Source: Streptomyces bambusae (GTDB taxonomy: Bacteria > Actinomycetota > Actinomycetes > Streptomycetales > Streptomycetaceae). Taken from it: a stretch of 64,000 nt of DNA. Below, in pieces: positions 23,809-33,714 of the stretch. Position 1 is the first letter of the stretch; every line of letters starts with the position of its first letter. Location: contig NZ_JAJAUZ010000045.1 in assembly GCF_020532645.1 (NCBI RefSeq), forward strand, positions 1-64,000, given 5' to 3'. The notes beneath the pieces were generated by a model. It was not told where the DNA came from. It worked only from the letters and a program-made list of their open reading frames with translations, and searched no databases. The position numbers and the translations under genes are program-made.

Positions 23809-24951
23809 ATGGACTTCGCAGTGGCCTTCACCCGCGACCCGCAGGCCGCGCCGTACCCGGTGCGCTGCGACGGCACGGCCGCGGCCCTCTTCGCGGTCGT
23901 CGCGGCCGTACTCGCGCTGACCGTCGACGACGGCCGCCGCCCGGACGCCCTCGGCTGGGTCCTCCTGATGGCCGCGCACGTCCCGCTGGCGTGGCGGCGC
24001 AAGGCGCCGGTGCCGGTGCTGCTCGCGGTCGTGGCCTTCGTCGCCCCGTACCACGCGCTCGACTACATGCACCTGGCGCCGATTCCGGCCTCGATGACCG
24101 CCCTCTACACCGTCGCCTCCACCGGCCGCCCGCGGCGGACCCTGATCACGGGGCTCGCCGTCACCTCCGTCACGCTCGGCACGCAGCTCTTCGCCAACCC
24201 GCACGAGATCGTGGAACTGCTGCGGGTCTCCGGCTGGGTGATCGCCATGCTGGTCTTCGGCGCCAGCATCCGGCTCTACCGGCAGCTGGTCGCCGGACTG
24301 GTCGAGCAGGCCGAGCGCGAAGCCGAGCGCAAGGTCGCCGAGGAGCGGCTGCGGATCGCCAGGGACCTGCACGACCTCCTCGCCCACTCGATCACCCTGA
24401 TCGGCGTGCAGACCTCGGTCGCGGCGCACCTCCTGGTCGCCGACCCCGACCGGCTGGACCGGGAGGCTCTGGTGCGGGCACTCGACGGCATCGCCGCGAC
24501 CTGCCGCGAAGCCCGCTCCGAGGTGCGCACCACCCTGGACGTGCTGCGGGCCACCCCGGAGGGCCCGCTGCCCGACCTGGCCTCGCTGCCCGACCTGGTG
24601 CGCGCGTCGGGCGCGGCGCTGACGGTGCGGACGGGCGCGGCGAAGGTGCCGGCGGCGGTCGGCGCGGCGGCCTACCGGATCGTCCAGGAGTCCCTGACCA
24701 ACGCGGTCCGGCACGGCGCACCGGGCGCGGACGTACGCGTCGACGTCGGGACGGCGGAGGAGGTGCTGACGGTACGGGTCGTCAACGGCGGGACCACACC
24801 CGGCGGAACCGGTGGCTCCGGGTACGGGATCCTCGGGATGCGCGAGCGGGCGAGGAGCGTGGGCGGCACACTGAGCGCGGGCCCGCGCGACGGCGGGGGC
24901 TTCGAAGTCACGGCGGCGCTGCCGCTCGTGGGGATGGGAGGGGCGGCGTGA
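23809..24951 (+). CDS. NarL-type two-component sensor histidine kinase
   Basis: 380 residues. Four to five membrane helices fill about residues 22-155 with almost no extracytoplasmic loop. The HisKA_3 box RIARDLHDLLAHSITLIG has its His at 188. The HATPase region shows YRIVQESLTNAVRHG and GSGYGILGMRERARSVGG. The partner regulator begins within its stop codon (GTGA). Small membrane sensors of this kind often answer to membrane stress; here the MMPL transporter upstream is the natural candidate output. Confidence 0.92.
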   Translation: MDFAVAFTRDPQAAPYPVRCDGTAAALFAVVAAVLALTVDDGRRPDALGWVLLMAAHVPLAWRRKAPVPVLLAVVAFVAPYHALDYMHLAPIPASMTALYTVASTGRPRRTLITGLAVTSVTLGTQLFANPHEIVELLRVSGWVIAMLVFGASIRLYRQLVAGLVEQAEREAERKVAEERLRIARDLHDLLAHSITLIGVQTSVAAHLLVADPDRLDREALVRALDGIAATCREARSEVRTTLDVLRATPEGPLPDLASLPDLVRASGAALTVRTGAAKVPAAVGAAAYRIVQESLTNAVRHGAPGADVRVDVGTAEEVLTVRVVNGGTTPGGTGGSGYGILGMRERARSVGGTLSAGPRDGGGFEVTAALPLVGMGGAA

Positions 24952-25604
24952 TCCGGGTGCTGCTCGCGGACGACCAGACGCTCGTCCGGGCGTCGTTCGC
25001 GATGCTCGTCGAATCGGCGCCGGACATGGAGGTCGTCGGCCAGGCCGCCAACGGCCGGGAAGCCGTCGAACTGGCCCGCTCGGCGCGGGCCGACCTGGTG
25101 GTCATGGACGTACGGATGCCCGAACTCGACGGCATCGGCGCCACCCGCCTGATCGTCGCCGACGAGGACCTCGCCGGCGTGAAGGTGCTGGTCCTCACCA
25201 CATACGACACCGACGAGCACATCATGCAGGCGCTCCGGGCCGGCGCCTCCGGCTTCGTCGTCAAGGACATCCACCCGGCGGAACTCCTCGCCGCGATCCG
25301 CACGGTCGCCGCCGGCGAGGCGCTGCTGTCGCCCGGCCCGAACTCCCGCCTCATCGCCCGCGCCCTGTCCGTCCCGGAGGTGCCGGCGGCCGCCGGCCCG
25401 GACGGGCTCTCGGACCGGGAACGCGAGGTCCTCGCCCTGGTGGCCCGCGGGCTGAACAACACCGAGATCGCGGAGGCCCTGGGTCTCTCACCGCTCACGG
25501 CGAAGACCCACGTCAGCCGCATCATGGGCAAACTCGCCGCCCGTGACCGCGCCCAACTGGTCATCATCGCGTACGAGTCGGGCCTGATCCGCCCGGGCGC
25601 CTGA
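24948..25604 (+). CDS. NarL/FixJ-family response regulator
   Basis: 218 residues from GTG 24948, overlapping the kinase stop. Receiver domain with acidic residues in LADDQ, phospho-acceptor Asp 54 in VVMDVRMPELDG, and Lys in VVKDIHP. A LuxR-type helix-turn-helix covers about 150-205 (LSDREREVLALVARGLNNTEIAEALG, TAKTHVSRIMGKL). DNA-binding transcriptional output of the kinase encoded just before it. Confidence 0.93.
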   Translation: MIRVLLADDQTLVRASFAMLVESAPDMEVVGQAANGREAVELARSARADLVVMDVRMPELDGIGATRLIVADEDLAGVKVLVLTTYDTDEHIMQALRAGASGFVVKDIHPAELLAAIRTVAAGEALLSPGPNSRLIARALSVPEVPAAAGPDGLSDREREVLALVARGLNNTEIAEALGLSPLTAKTHVSRIMGKLAARDRAQLVIIAYESGLIRPGA

Positions 25605-25653
25605 CGGGGCTGCCCTCGGCGGATGACCGGCCCCGTGACGGCGACCGCCCGCC

Positions 25654-26127
25654 GTGAGCCGCGCCGTGCCTGACGGCGGGCCCGGCGCCCCGCTCTGCTC
25701 CGAGGCGTGCCTGCACCGTGCCCAGACCGCCGTCGCCGCAGCCCTCCGCCCCTGCACGGACGTCCCCATCGCCCGGCCGTACCACGTCCGCGGCTGCATC
25801 CCCGGACCGGACGCGGCGGTGACGGTCGCCCTGTGGACTGGCCCCCGGGCCCGGGAGAAAAGGAACCTCTACCTCCTGATCCCGCTCGTGTCCGACGGAC
25901 GTCCCGTACCGCCCCTGCGCGTGGTGACGGAACTCCTGCGCCTGGGCCGCGGCACCCACATCTTCGGCTCCACCGGCCGCCGCTGCGACGGCAGACCCGT
26001 CCTCGACGGCAGCGCCCTGGTGGAAGGCGCGGACCAGCCCTGCCTGTGCGGCGGCGGCACAGAAGCCCGCGGCCCGCGGGGCTTCTGCTTCAGGCGCCCG
26101 GCCGAGCCGGCGTCCTTCGACGGCTGA
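25654..26127 (+). CDS. Hypothetical protein, Cys-containing, 157 aa
   Basis: I do not recognise this protein. The frame from GTG 25654 has nearly uniform G/C third positions, unlike the antisense ORF, so it is probably real, although no good ribosome site precedes the start. It has Cys pairs near both ends (LCSEACLHR and PCLCGGG) and a central beta-like segment RNLYLLIPLVSDGRPVPPLRVVTELLRLGRG. It follows the response regulator by 49 bases on the same strand and ends 24 bases before the convergent PARG-like gene. Confidence 0.55.
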   Translation: MSRAVPDGGPGAPLCSEACLHRAQTAVAAALRPCTDVPIARPYHVRGCIPGPDAAVTVALWTGPRAREKRNLYLLIPLVSDGRPVPPLRVVTELLRLGRGTHIFGSTGRRCDGRPVLDGSALVEGADQPCLCGGGTEARGPRGFCFRRPAEPASFDG

Positions 26128-26151
26128 CCGTCGTGGTGGCGCGGAACAGCG

Positions 26152-26961
26152 TCAGCCGGCGAACCTGGCGCGGAAGGCGGCGCGGTTGGGGGAGTCGGCC
26201 GAGCGGTCCCAGACGGCGAAGGTGATGCGGACGAACGGGGCGCCGTGGGTGTCGAGGGCTTCGGCGAACGCGTCCGCCACCTCGACGGGGTCGTTGCCGA
26301 ACACGCCGCAGCCCCAGGCGCCGAGGACCAGTTCGCGCACCCCGTGGTGGGCGGCCACGCCGAGGACCCGGCGGGCGCGTTCGGCGAGGGTACCCCTGAC
26401 GTCGGCCTTCGCGCCCGGCGAGCGCCGCGCCAGCTGGCCGGCGTTGGGGGCGGGGGAGGTCAGGAAGGAGACCCGGTACGGCTGGTCGAGCAGGGCGCGG
26501 GAACCGTCGCGGATCACCGGCACGTGCGGGGAGAAGATCACCCGGTGGCTGTAGCCGAGGTCGGTGGACGCCCGGTGGGCTGTGTAGTAGTCGGGGGCTT
26601 CGAGCAGGCAGGGGTAGAGGAGGGCGGTGCGGCAGAGGTCCTCCTCCTGGGCCTTGGCCCCGCGCAGGTAGCCGCCACCGGGGTTCCGGGCCGAGGCGAA
26701 GTTGAGGACGGCGAGGTGCTCGACGCCTTCGCCGGTGAGGCGGCGGGCGGCGCGCATGCTGTCCTCGTCGGTCACCTCGGTCCCGCCGGCGAAGGGGCCG
26801 GTGGGTGCAGGAGCGAAGGCGGGGGAGTGGGAGACGGTCGCGGTGCGGGCGGCGGCCAGGGCGGAGGCTATGGAGACCCGGGCACCGGAGGCGGTGGTGT
26901 AGGCGCCGGCGGCCGCGATGCGCTCGTTCTCGGTGGCGAGGTTGCTCAGACGGTTGCTCAT
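26152..26961 (-). CDS. TIGR02452 macrodomain-like protein (bacterial-type PARG fold)
   Basis: 269 residues from ATG 26961. It begins RLSNLATENERI, then LAVLNFASARNPGGG and YLRGAKAQEE, which together give the GGG-x7-QEE signature (residues 95-107) of bacterial-type poly(ADP-ribose) glycohydrolases. The C-terminal half carries LVLGAWGCGVFGNDPVEVADAF, typical of TIGR02452 macrodomain proteins. The family removes ADP-ribose polymers or handles ADP-ribose; activity here is inferred from the signature. No good ribosome site is seen. The upstream DNA is an unusual AT-rich island and a 14-bp tandem repeat. Confidence 0.88.
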   Translation of the reverse strand: MSNRLSNLATENERIAAAGAYTTASGARVSIASALAAARTATVSHSPAFAPAPTGPFAGGTEVTDEDSMRAARRLTGEGVEHLAVLNFASARNPGGGYLRGAKAQEEDLCRTALLYPCLLEAPDYYTAHRASTDLGYSHRVIFSPHVPVIRDGSRALLDQPYRVSFLTSPAPNAGQLARRSPGAKADVRGTLAERARRVLGVAAHHGVRELVLGAWGCGVFGNDPVEVADAFAEALDTHGAPFVRITFAVWDRSADSPNRAAFRARFAG

Positions 26962-27025
26962 GAGGGGCGATGGTAGCGAGGAATTATTGTCAGAGTGACT
27001 ATTTTTACGAGCGTGCAAAGCGGCC
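26962..27025 (-). promoter_or_regulatory. AT-rich island upstream of the PARG-like gene
   Basis: Bases 26981-27008 are unusually AT-rich for this DNA (attattgt, ctattttta). They contain GTCA-gag-TGAC (26989-26999), a short dyad. This is the likely promoter and operator zone of the PARG-like gene. I cannot assign boxes reliably. Confidence 0.4.
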
Positions 27026-27123
27026 CCGGCCCTGCCCGACCGGCCCTGCCCGACCGGCCCTGCCCGACCGGCCCTGCCCGACCGGCCCTGCCCGACCGGC
27101 CCTGCCCGACCGGCCCTGCCCGA
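27026..27123. repeat. Seven perfect tandem copies of a 14-bp unit (minisatellite)
   Basis: CCGGCCCTGCCCGA is repeated seven times without a mismatch, with decayed partial copies on the right flank (ccggtccgggcgg). It sits 32 bases past the desaturase stop and about 65 bases before the PARG-like gene start. The unit is not a multiple of three and no spacers exist, so it is neither coding nor CRISPR. Perfect identity suggests recent expansion and likely copy-number variation. Confidence 0.9.
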
Positions 27124-27155
27124 CCGGTCCGGGCGGACCGGACCGGTACCGGGGA

Positions 27156-28274
27156 TCAGGCGGCGACGAGCTCCTTCTCGTGGTTCGGCGCACCAGCCTT
27201 GGGCTTCTTGTTCGGCAGCGAGAGCCGGAAGACCTTGCGCCATGCGGAGAACACCTGCTTGGGCAGCGGTCCGGTGACGTACTCCAGCTCGTACTTCTCG
27301 AACAGCGCGCGCACCCTCGGGGCGACTTCGGCGTACCGGTTGCTCGGCAGGTCGGGGAACAGGTGGTGCTCGATCTGGTGCGACAGGTTGCCGGTCATCA
27401 GGTGCATGGCCCTGCTGCCGCTGATGTTCGCCGAGCCCATCATCTGGCGCAGGTACCACTGGCCGCGCGTCTCGCCCTCGATCGACCGGCGCTCGAAGAC
27501 CTGCACGCCCTCGGGGAAGTGCCCGCACATGATCACCGAGTGGGACCAGATGTTGCGGACCAGGTTCGCGGTGAACGTGGCGGCGAGCGTGTGGAGGAAG
27601 GACGGGCCCGACAGCAGCGGGTGGATCACGTAGTCCTTGAGCACCTGCTTGCGGATCTTGCGGCCGACGGCCCTGGCCCGCGCGCGGAACTCCGGGTCCT
27701 TGCGGCGGCTCTTGTGCAGGTTCCTGCCGAGCTCCAGGTCGTACGCTGCGATGCCGTACTCGAAGAAGCAGGCGTTGACGAAGTTCCACAGGGGCTGGCC
27801 GAGGTGGATCGGGTGCCACCGCTGGTCCTCGTCGACGCGCATGATGCCGTAGCCGAGGTCGTTGTCCTTGCCGATCACGTTGGTGTACGTGTGGTGCAGC
27901 TCGTTGTGCGAGTGCTTCCACTGCTCGGACGGCGAGACGTGGTCCCACTCCCAGGTGGTGGAGTGGATCTTCGGGTCCCGCATCCAGTCCCACTGGCCGT
28001 GCAGGACGTTGTGGCCGATCTCCATGTTCTCCAGGATCTTCGCCACGGACAGCCCCGCGGTGCCGATGAGCCAGGCGGGCGGGAAGATCGAGAACAGCAG
28101 CACGCCCCTGCTGGCCAGCTCGAGCTTGCGCTGCACCGAGATGACCTTGCGGATGTAGGCGGCGTCCTTCTCGCCGCGGCCGGCGATCACCTGGTCGCGG
28201 ATCGCGTCCAGCTCGCGGCCGAGCTCCTCGATCTGCTCCGCGGACAGGTGGGCGGTGGGGTCGATGGCGGTCAA
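27156..28274 (-). CDS. Membrane fatty-acid (acyl-CoA) desaturase
   Basis: 372 residues from TTG 28274 with GTAGGAG four bases upstream. The three histidine boxes of membrane di-iron desaturases are present: GHNVLHGQW (about 88-92), HNELHHTYTN (about 123-128), and HQIEHHLFPD near the C-terminus. Hydrophobic segments lie around 57-85 and 230-250. It uses O2 and electrons from a reductase to put a double bond into an acyl chain. The electron donor is encoded 7 bases upstream. The pair resembles Mycobacterium tuberculosis DesA3 with Rv3230c. Confidence 0.92.
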   Translation of the reverse strand: MTAIDPTAHLSAEQIEELGRELDAIRDQVIAGRGEKDAAYIRKVISVQRKLELASRGVLLFSIFPPAWLIGTAGLSVAKILENMEIGHNVLHGQWDWMRDPKIHSTTWEWDHVSPSEQWKHSHNELHHTYTNVIGKDNDLGYGIMRVDEDQRWHPIHLGQPLWNFVNACFFEYGIAAYDLELGRNLHKSRRKDPEFRARARAVGRKIRKQVLKDYVIHPLLSGPSFLHTLAATFTANLVRNIWSHSVIMCGHFPEGVQVFERRSIEGETRGQWYLRQMMGSANISGSRAMHLMTGNLSHQIEHHLFPDLPSNRYAEVAPRVRALFEKYELEYVTGPLPKQVFSAWRKVFRLSLPNKKPKAGAPNHEKELVAA

Positions 28275-28281
28275 GGTGCTC

Positions 28282-29337
28282 CTACCGTTCGATGTCGCAG
28301 GGGCCCGCCGCGGCGGACACGCAGGTCTGGATGAGGACGCCCGGCTCGGCCTCGGTGATCTCGCCGGTGCGCAGGTCGCGGACGGCGCCCGCCTTGAGCG
28401 GCGTGACGCAGCCGAAGCAGATGCCCATCCGGCACCCGGAAGGCATGAGCACGCCGGCCTCCTCGCCGACGTCCAGCAGCGGCATGGCACCGTCCGCGCC
28501 GACAGTCTTGCCGGTGGCGCTGAACGTGACGACGCCGCCGTCGCCGGCGACGACGACGGAGGGGCGGAAGCGCTCGGTGTGCAGGCGCTCCCGGACGCCG
28601 TGTCCGCTCCAGAACTCCTCGGCCGCGTCCAGCAGGCCCGCGGGCCCGCACGCCCAGGTCTCGCGCTCGGCCCAGTCGGGCACCAGTTCGTCGAGACGGC
28701 TGACGTCGAGCATGCCGTCGGTGTCGGTGTGCACCTCGGTGAGCCGCAGCTTCCCGTCCGCGACCAGGCCGTGCAGTTCGCTGCGGAAGATCACGTCCTG
28801 CGGCTGCGGAGCGCAGTGGACCATGACGACGTCGTCGAACCCGCCGTCGCGCAGCATGCCCATCGCGGGGGTGATGCCGCTGCCGGCCGTCAGGTAGAGC
28901 ACCTTGGGGGGCCTGGCCTTCGGCAGTACGAAGTCACCGGCCGGCTGGTCGAGCCGGACCAGCGTGCCCGGCTTCGCCCTGCGTACCAGGTGGTTGCTGA
29001 CCTTGCCGTCCGGAATCGCCTTCACGGTGATCGTGACGCGGCCGTCCTGGCGGTGTGTCGGCGAGGTGATGGAGTAGGCACGCCACAGGCGCCTCCCGTC
29101 GACGTCGACCCCGATCCGCACGTACTGACCGGCCGTGTGACCGCGCCAGCCCCTTCCGGGCCTGATCACGATGGTCGCGGCGTCACCGGTCTCGGGGTGT
29201 ACGGCCTCGATGCGTCCACGCAGGTCGGCGCCCGCACGCAGCGGGCTGACCAGGTCGAGGTAGTCCGACGGCAGCAGCGGCGTCGTGATCATCTCCAGCA
29301 GTTTCCACGCCCTACTGCGGAGGGCTGCACTCGTCAT
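28282..29337 (-). CDS. Ferredoxin-reductase-type electron donor for the desaturase (FAD/NAD plus 2Fe-2S)
   Basis: 351 residues from ATG 29337. An FAD-binding barrel covers about 35-135 (RLWRAYSITSP), and an NAD(P)-binding domain follows (VLYLTAGSGITPAMGML, WACGPAGLLDAAEEF). A C-terminal plant-type 2Fe-2S ferredoxin domain has cysteines in SGCRMGICFGC plus a later QTC. Electrons pass from NAD(P)H through FAD and the cluster to the desaturase encoded directly downstream. The divergent PucR-type gene probably regulates both. Confidence 0.92.
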   Translation of the reverse strand: MTSAALRSRAWKLLEMITTPLLPSDYLDLVSPLRAGADLRGRIEAVHPETGDAATIVIRPGRGWRGHTAGQYVRIGVDVDGRRLWRAYSITSPTHRQDGRVTITVKAIPDGKVSNHLVRRAKPGTLVRLDQPAGDFVLPKARPPKVLYLTAGSGITPAMGMLRDGGFDDVVMVHCAPQPQDVIFRSELHGLVADGKLRLTEVHTDTDGMLDVSRLDELVPDWAERETWACGPAGLLDAAEEFWSGHGVRERLHTERFRPSVVVAGDGGVVTFSATGKTVGADGAMPLLDVGEEAGVLMPSGCRMGICFGCVTPLKAGAVRDLRTGEITEAEPGVLIQTCVSAAAGPCDIER

Positions 29338-29368
29338 GACACCAGCTTGATGTGCTGCAAGGCGTAAA

Positions 29369-29384
29369 GTCCTGACCGCAGGAC
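29369..29384. promoter_or_regulatory. Dyad in the divergent reductase/PucR promoter region
   Basis: GTCCTG-ACCG-CAGGAC, a 6-bp perfect inverted repeat, is flanked on both sides by CGTAAA/CGTAAAT. It lies centrally in the 86 bases between the reductase and regulator starts, a natural place for an operator. Confidence 0.45.
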
Positions 29385-29423
29385 GTAAATCTGGTCGGCT
29401 GAATTGTTCGCAGGGAATAAACC

Positions 29424-30563
29424 ATGAGCTACCCCATCCGGAGGGTCACCGACCTGGCCCTGGATCAGGCAACGGCCACCGCACTCCGGGCTGTGCTGAG
29501 GACCACCGCCGACGAGGTCGTCCAAGCGATCATCGACGAGGTCCCTCCCTACGCCAACGCCCTTTCGGGCCGCATGGGCGTCACCATCCGCCGGGCCGTC
29601 CGCACCGCCCTGGGGCACTATCTGGACCTCGCGAGCGGGAACGCCACGGGCGGCGACGCCGGTGACGCCGCCTACGAGCTGGGCCGCGGCGAAGTGCGCG
29701 ACGGGCGTTCGATGGACGCCCTGCTCAGCGCCTACCGCGTGGGCGCCCGCGTGGCCTGGCGATGCCTGGCAGCGGGTGCCGTACCCGCAGGTCTGCCCGC
29801 CGCCGAGGTCGCCAAGTTCGCCGAGCTGACCTTCGCCTACATCGACGAGCTCTCCGCTGCGAGCGCCGCGGGCCACGCCGACGAACTGGCCGCCCGGGGC
29901 CGGGACCACGAGCGCCACCTGGAACACCTGGCCCGCGACCTCCTCGCCGGCGCGAGCCCGGACGTGCTGCTGGCCTCTGTCCAACGGGCCGGGTGGCAGC
30001 CTCCGGTTACGCTGACCGCGGTCCTGCTGCCCGCCGCCCAGGCCCGGCCTGCCTACCGCGCGCTCGACCCGGGCACCCTCGTCCTCGACGATCTGCCGGA
30101 CGCCTTCGGTGTCCTGCTCGTCCCCGATGCCGACCGGTCGCATCTCCTGCGGCAGCTGGCCGACCGCAGCGCCGTGGTCGGCCCGGCCCGGCCATGGACC
30201 CGTGCATCCGCCTCGTACGCACGAGCCGCACGTGCGCGCTCTCTCTCCTCCGACATCCGCGACACCGAGGACCACCTGCCCGAGCTGGTGCTGAGCGCCG
30301 ACGTGGACGCGTTCGCAGACCTGCGGGCCCGGGCCCTCGCGCCGCTGCGGACCTTGCCCGTCGCGACCGGGCTGCGGCTGGAGGAGACGTTGCGGGCGTG
30401 GCTGCTTCACCAAGGCCGGCGGGACGAGGTGGCGTCGGCGTTGTTCGTCCACCCCCAGACCGTCCGGTACCGGATGTCGCAGCTGCGGGAGCTGTTTCCG
30501 GACCTCGCATCGCCACACCGGGTCCTCGAGCTGACGCTGGCGGTCGGTCTTCGGGCCCGCTGA
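29424..30563 (+). CDS. PucR/CdaR-type transcriptional regulator
   Basis: 379 residues. N-terminal all-helical RsbRD-like domain (AYELGRGEVRDGRSMDALLSAYRVGARVAW), a central GGDEF-like or ligand domain, and a C-terminal PucR helix-turn-helix (LHQGRRDEVASALFVHPQTVRYRMSQLRELF). It is divergent from the desaturase/reductase operon, so it is the likely lipid-desaturation regulator. Its end converges on the aldehyde dehydrogenase and is separated from it by a hairpin terminator. Confidence 0.88.
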   Translation: MSYPIRRVTDLALDQATATALRAVLRTTADEVVQAIIDEVPPYANALSGRMGVTIRRAVRTALGHYLDLASGNATGGDAGDAAYELGRGEVRDGRSMDALLSAYRVGARVAWRCLAAGAVPAGLPAAEVAKFAELTFAYIDELSAASAAGHADELAARGRDHERHLEHLARDLLAGASPDVLLASVQRAGWQPPVTLTAVLLPAAQARPAYRALDPGTLVLDDLPDAFGVLLVPDADRSHLLRQLADRSAVVGPARPWTRASASYARAARARSLSSDIRDTEDHLPELVLSADVDAFADLRARALAPLRTLPVATGLRLEETLRAWLLHQGRRDEVASALFVHPQTVRYRMSQLRELFPDLASPHRVLELTLAVGLRAR

Positions 30564-30601
30564 CGCGCACGTCGAGCGTCCGCGACCGCAGGCCGCGCCG
30601 A

Positions 30602-30637
30602 CGGCGCCTGACAGGCGAAAGCCCGGGTCAGGCGCCG
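30602..30637. terminator. Bidirectional hairpin terminator
   Basis: Perfect 11-bp arms CGGCGCCTGAC (30602-30612) and GTCAGGCGCCG (30627-30637) with a 14-base loop, between the convergent PucR and aldehyde dehydrogenase genes. Confidence 0.75.
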
Positions 30638-30649
30638 CCTTCCGGGGTC

Positions 30650-32173
<1,524 letters not shown>

Positions 32174-32309
32174 GCCGGACTCCTCCCACGGGGTGGCGCC
32201 GCCCGTCCCTGGCGGGCGCTCGCGGCGAGGCTAGGGAGCGGGACGTTGCACCCACGTTGCGCCGCCGCCCGCCGGGGTCTGCGCCGACGGCGGGAGCTGC
32301 CGGGCCCCG

Positions 32310-33593
32310 TCACCCGCGGAGCTCGGCGTCGAGGCGCCGGGCGCGGGCCAGCGCCGCGGCACCGCGGTCGCCGGGCAGGGCGGCCGCGAGGGCCTGCCAC
32401 ACCGCCAGGTCGTCCTCACCCCACGGCGCGTACGCCCAGTCGGCGAGCAGTCCCGGATCGCCGCGGGCGATCAGCGCCGCCCGCAGCTGGTCGGCGAGCC
32501 GCTCGCGCAGCCGTACGATCTCCGGCGCGGCCGACGACGGCAGCAGCGGGCCCGGATAGCCGGCGAGGGCTGCCGAGACCGCACCCACGGCCACCTGCCG
32601 GGCGGCCGCCCCGAAGTCGGTCTCGACGGGCGCGGCCAGCCGGTACGGGCGCGAGCGCAGCACATCGGGGCCGAGCAGGGCCCGCAGCCGCGACAGTTCG
32701 GCCCGCAGGGTCACCGGCGACACCGATTCGTCCTCGTACAGCCCGATCAGCAGCTCCTCGCCGGACAGGCCGCCCGGATGACGGGAGAGCAGGACCAGGA
32801 TCTCGCTGTGCCGGCGGCCCAGCCGGATCCGGCGGCCGCCCGCCGCGAACACGGCCTCGTCCCGGCCGAGTGCGAACAGGCCGTCCCGGGCGGCGGGTGG
32901 TGCGGGCTCCCGCAGGGCCAGCTGGGACTCCGCGGCCCGGGCCACCGCCCGCACGAAGGCCAGCGAGTGCGGATGGGCCAGGCCCGGACCGCCGGTGACG
33001 TCGACGGCGCCGAGCAGCCGGCCGGTCCGCGGGTCGTGCACCGGGGCCGCCGCGCACGTCCACGGATGCACACCCCGGCTGAAGTGTTCGGCCCCGAAGA
33101 CCTGCACGGGCCGGTCCTCGGCCACCGCGGTGCCCGGTGCGTTGGTGCCCATCACGGACTCGGCCCACCGGGCACCGGGCACGAACCCCAGCCCGTCGGC
33201 ACGCCGCCGGGTCTGTGCGTGCCCCTCCACCCACAGCAGCCGGCCCCGCGCGTCGCACACCGCCAGCAGGTGCTCGCCACCGGCGGCGAACGCACCGACC
33301 AGCTCCCGGAACAGCGGCATCACCGCGGCCAGCGGATGCTTCTCCCGGTAGCTCCGCAGGTCCCCGTCCGAGACGTCGACCCGCGCACTGCACTCGGGAC
33401 TGACCAGCGCCCGCGCGCACCGCCGCCACGATGCGGCCACCACCTCCCGCACCGCGCCCTCGACCCGCCCCTCGTCGGCGAACGTCCGATGCGCCCGCCG
33501 CAACTGCACCTCCCGCTCCGCGGCATCCGCGCCCGCCGGCAGCGCCACCCAGGGATCACCCCCGACGGCCTGCGCACCACCCTCCGCAGTCAA
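32310..33593 (-). CDS. GAF-domain transcriptional regulator next to aldehyde dehydrogenase
   Basis: 427 residues from TTG 33593, preceded by GGGGAGGG; an ATG at 33629 lacks a ribosome site. The N-terminal region is that of AcoR-like activators (SWRRCARALVSPE), followed by a GAF sensor (HLLAVCDARGRLLWVEGHA, WAESVMGTNAPGTAVAEDRPVQVFGAEHF). The C-terminal part is winged-helix-like (LGRRHSEILVLLSRHPGGLSGEELLIGLYED) in place of the sigma54 AAA+ domain of AcoR. This layout is common beside aldehyde dehydrogenases in Streptomyces, so it probably senses a metabolite and controls the downstream gene. Confidence 0.82.
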   Translation of the reverse strand: MTAEGGAQAVGGDPWVALPAGADAAEREVQLRRAHRTFADEGRVEGAVREVVAASWRRCARALVSPECSARVDVSDGDLRSYREKHPLAAVMPLFRELVGAFAAGGEHLLAVCDARGRLLWVEGHAQTRRRADGLGFVPGARWAESVMGTNAPGTAVAEDRPVQVFGAEHFSRGVHPWTCAAAPVHDPRTGRLLGAVDVTGGPGLAHPHSLAFVRAVARAAESQLALREPAPPAARDGLFALGRDEAVFAAGGRRIRLGRRHSEILVLLSRHPGGLSGEELLIGLYEDESVSPVTLRAELSRLRALLGPDVLRSRPYRLAAPVETDFGAAARQVAVGAVSAALAGYPGPLLPSSAAPEIVRLRERLADQLRAALIARGDPGLLADWAYAPWGEDDLAVWQALAAALPGDRGAAALARARRLDAELRG

Positions 33594-33714
33594 CCGACCC
33601 TCCCCGCACCCGCCTCGGCGAGCCCTCATCGTCGTGCGGGGCACCGGGACCGGCAAGGGTGCGACCGGCCGGACCGGAGGCGGAACCGGCCAGGTGCCGC
33701 AGCCCGCCCGTGCC

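Noticed and set aside
27026..27123. CRISPR array
   Set aside because: The 14-bp units are directly adjacent with no spacers and no cas genes are nearby. It is a simple tandem repeat.
33594..33629. ATG start at 33629 for the GAF regulator
   Set aside because: No ribosome site, whereas TTG 33593 follows GGGGAGGG at a good distance.
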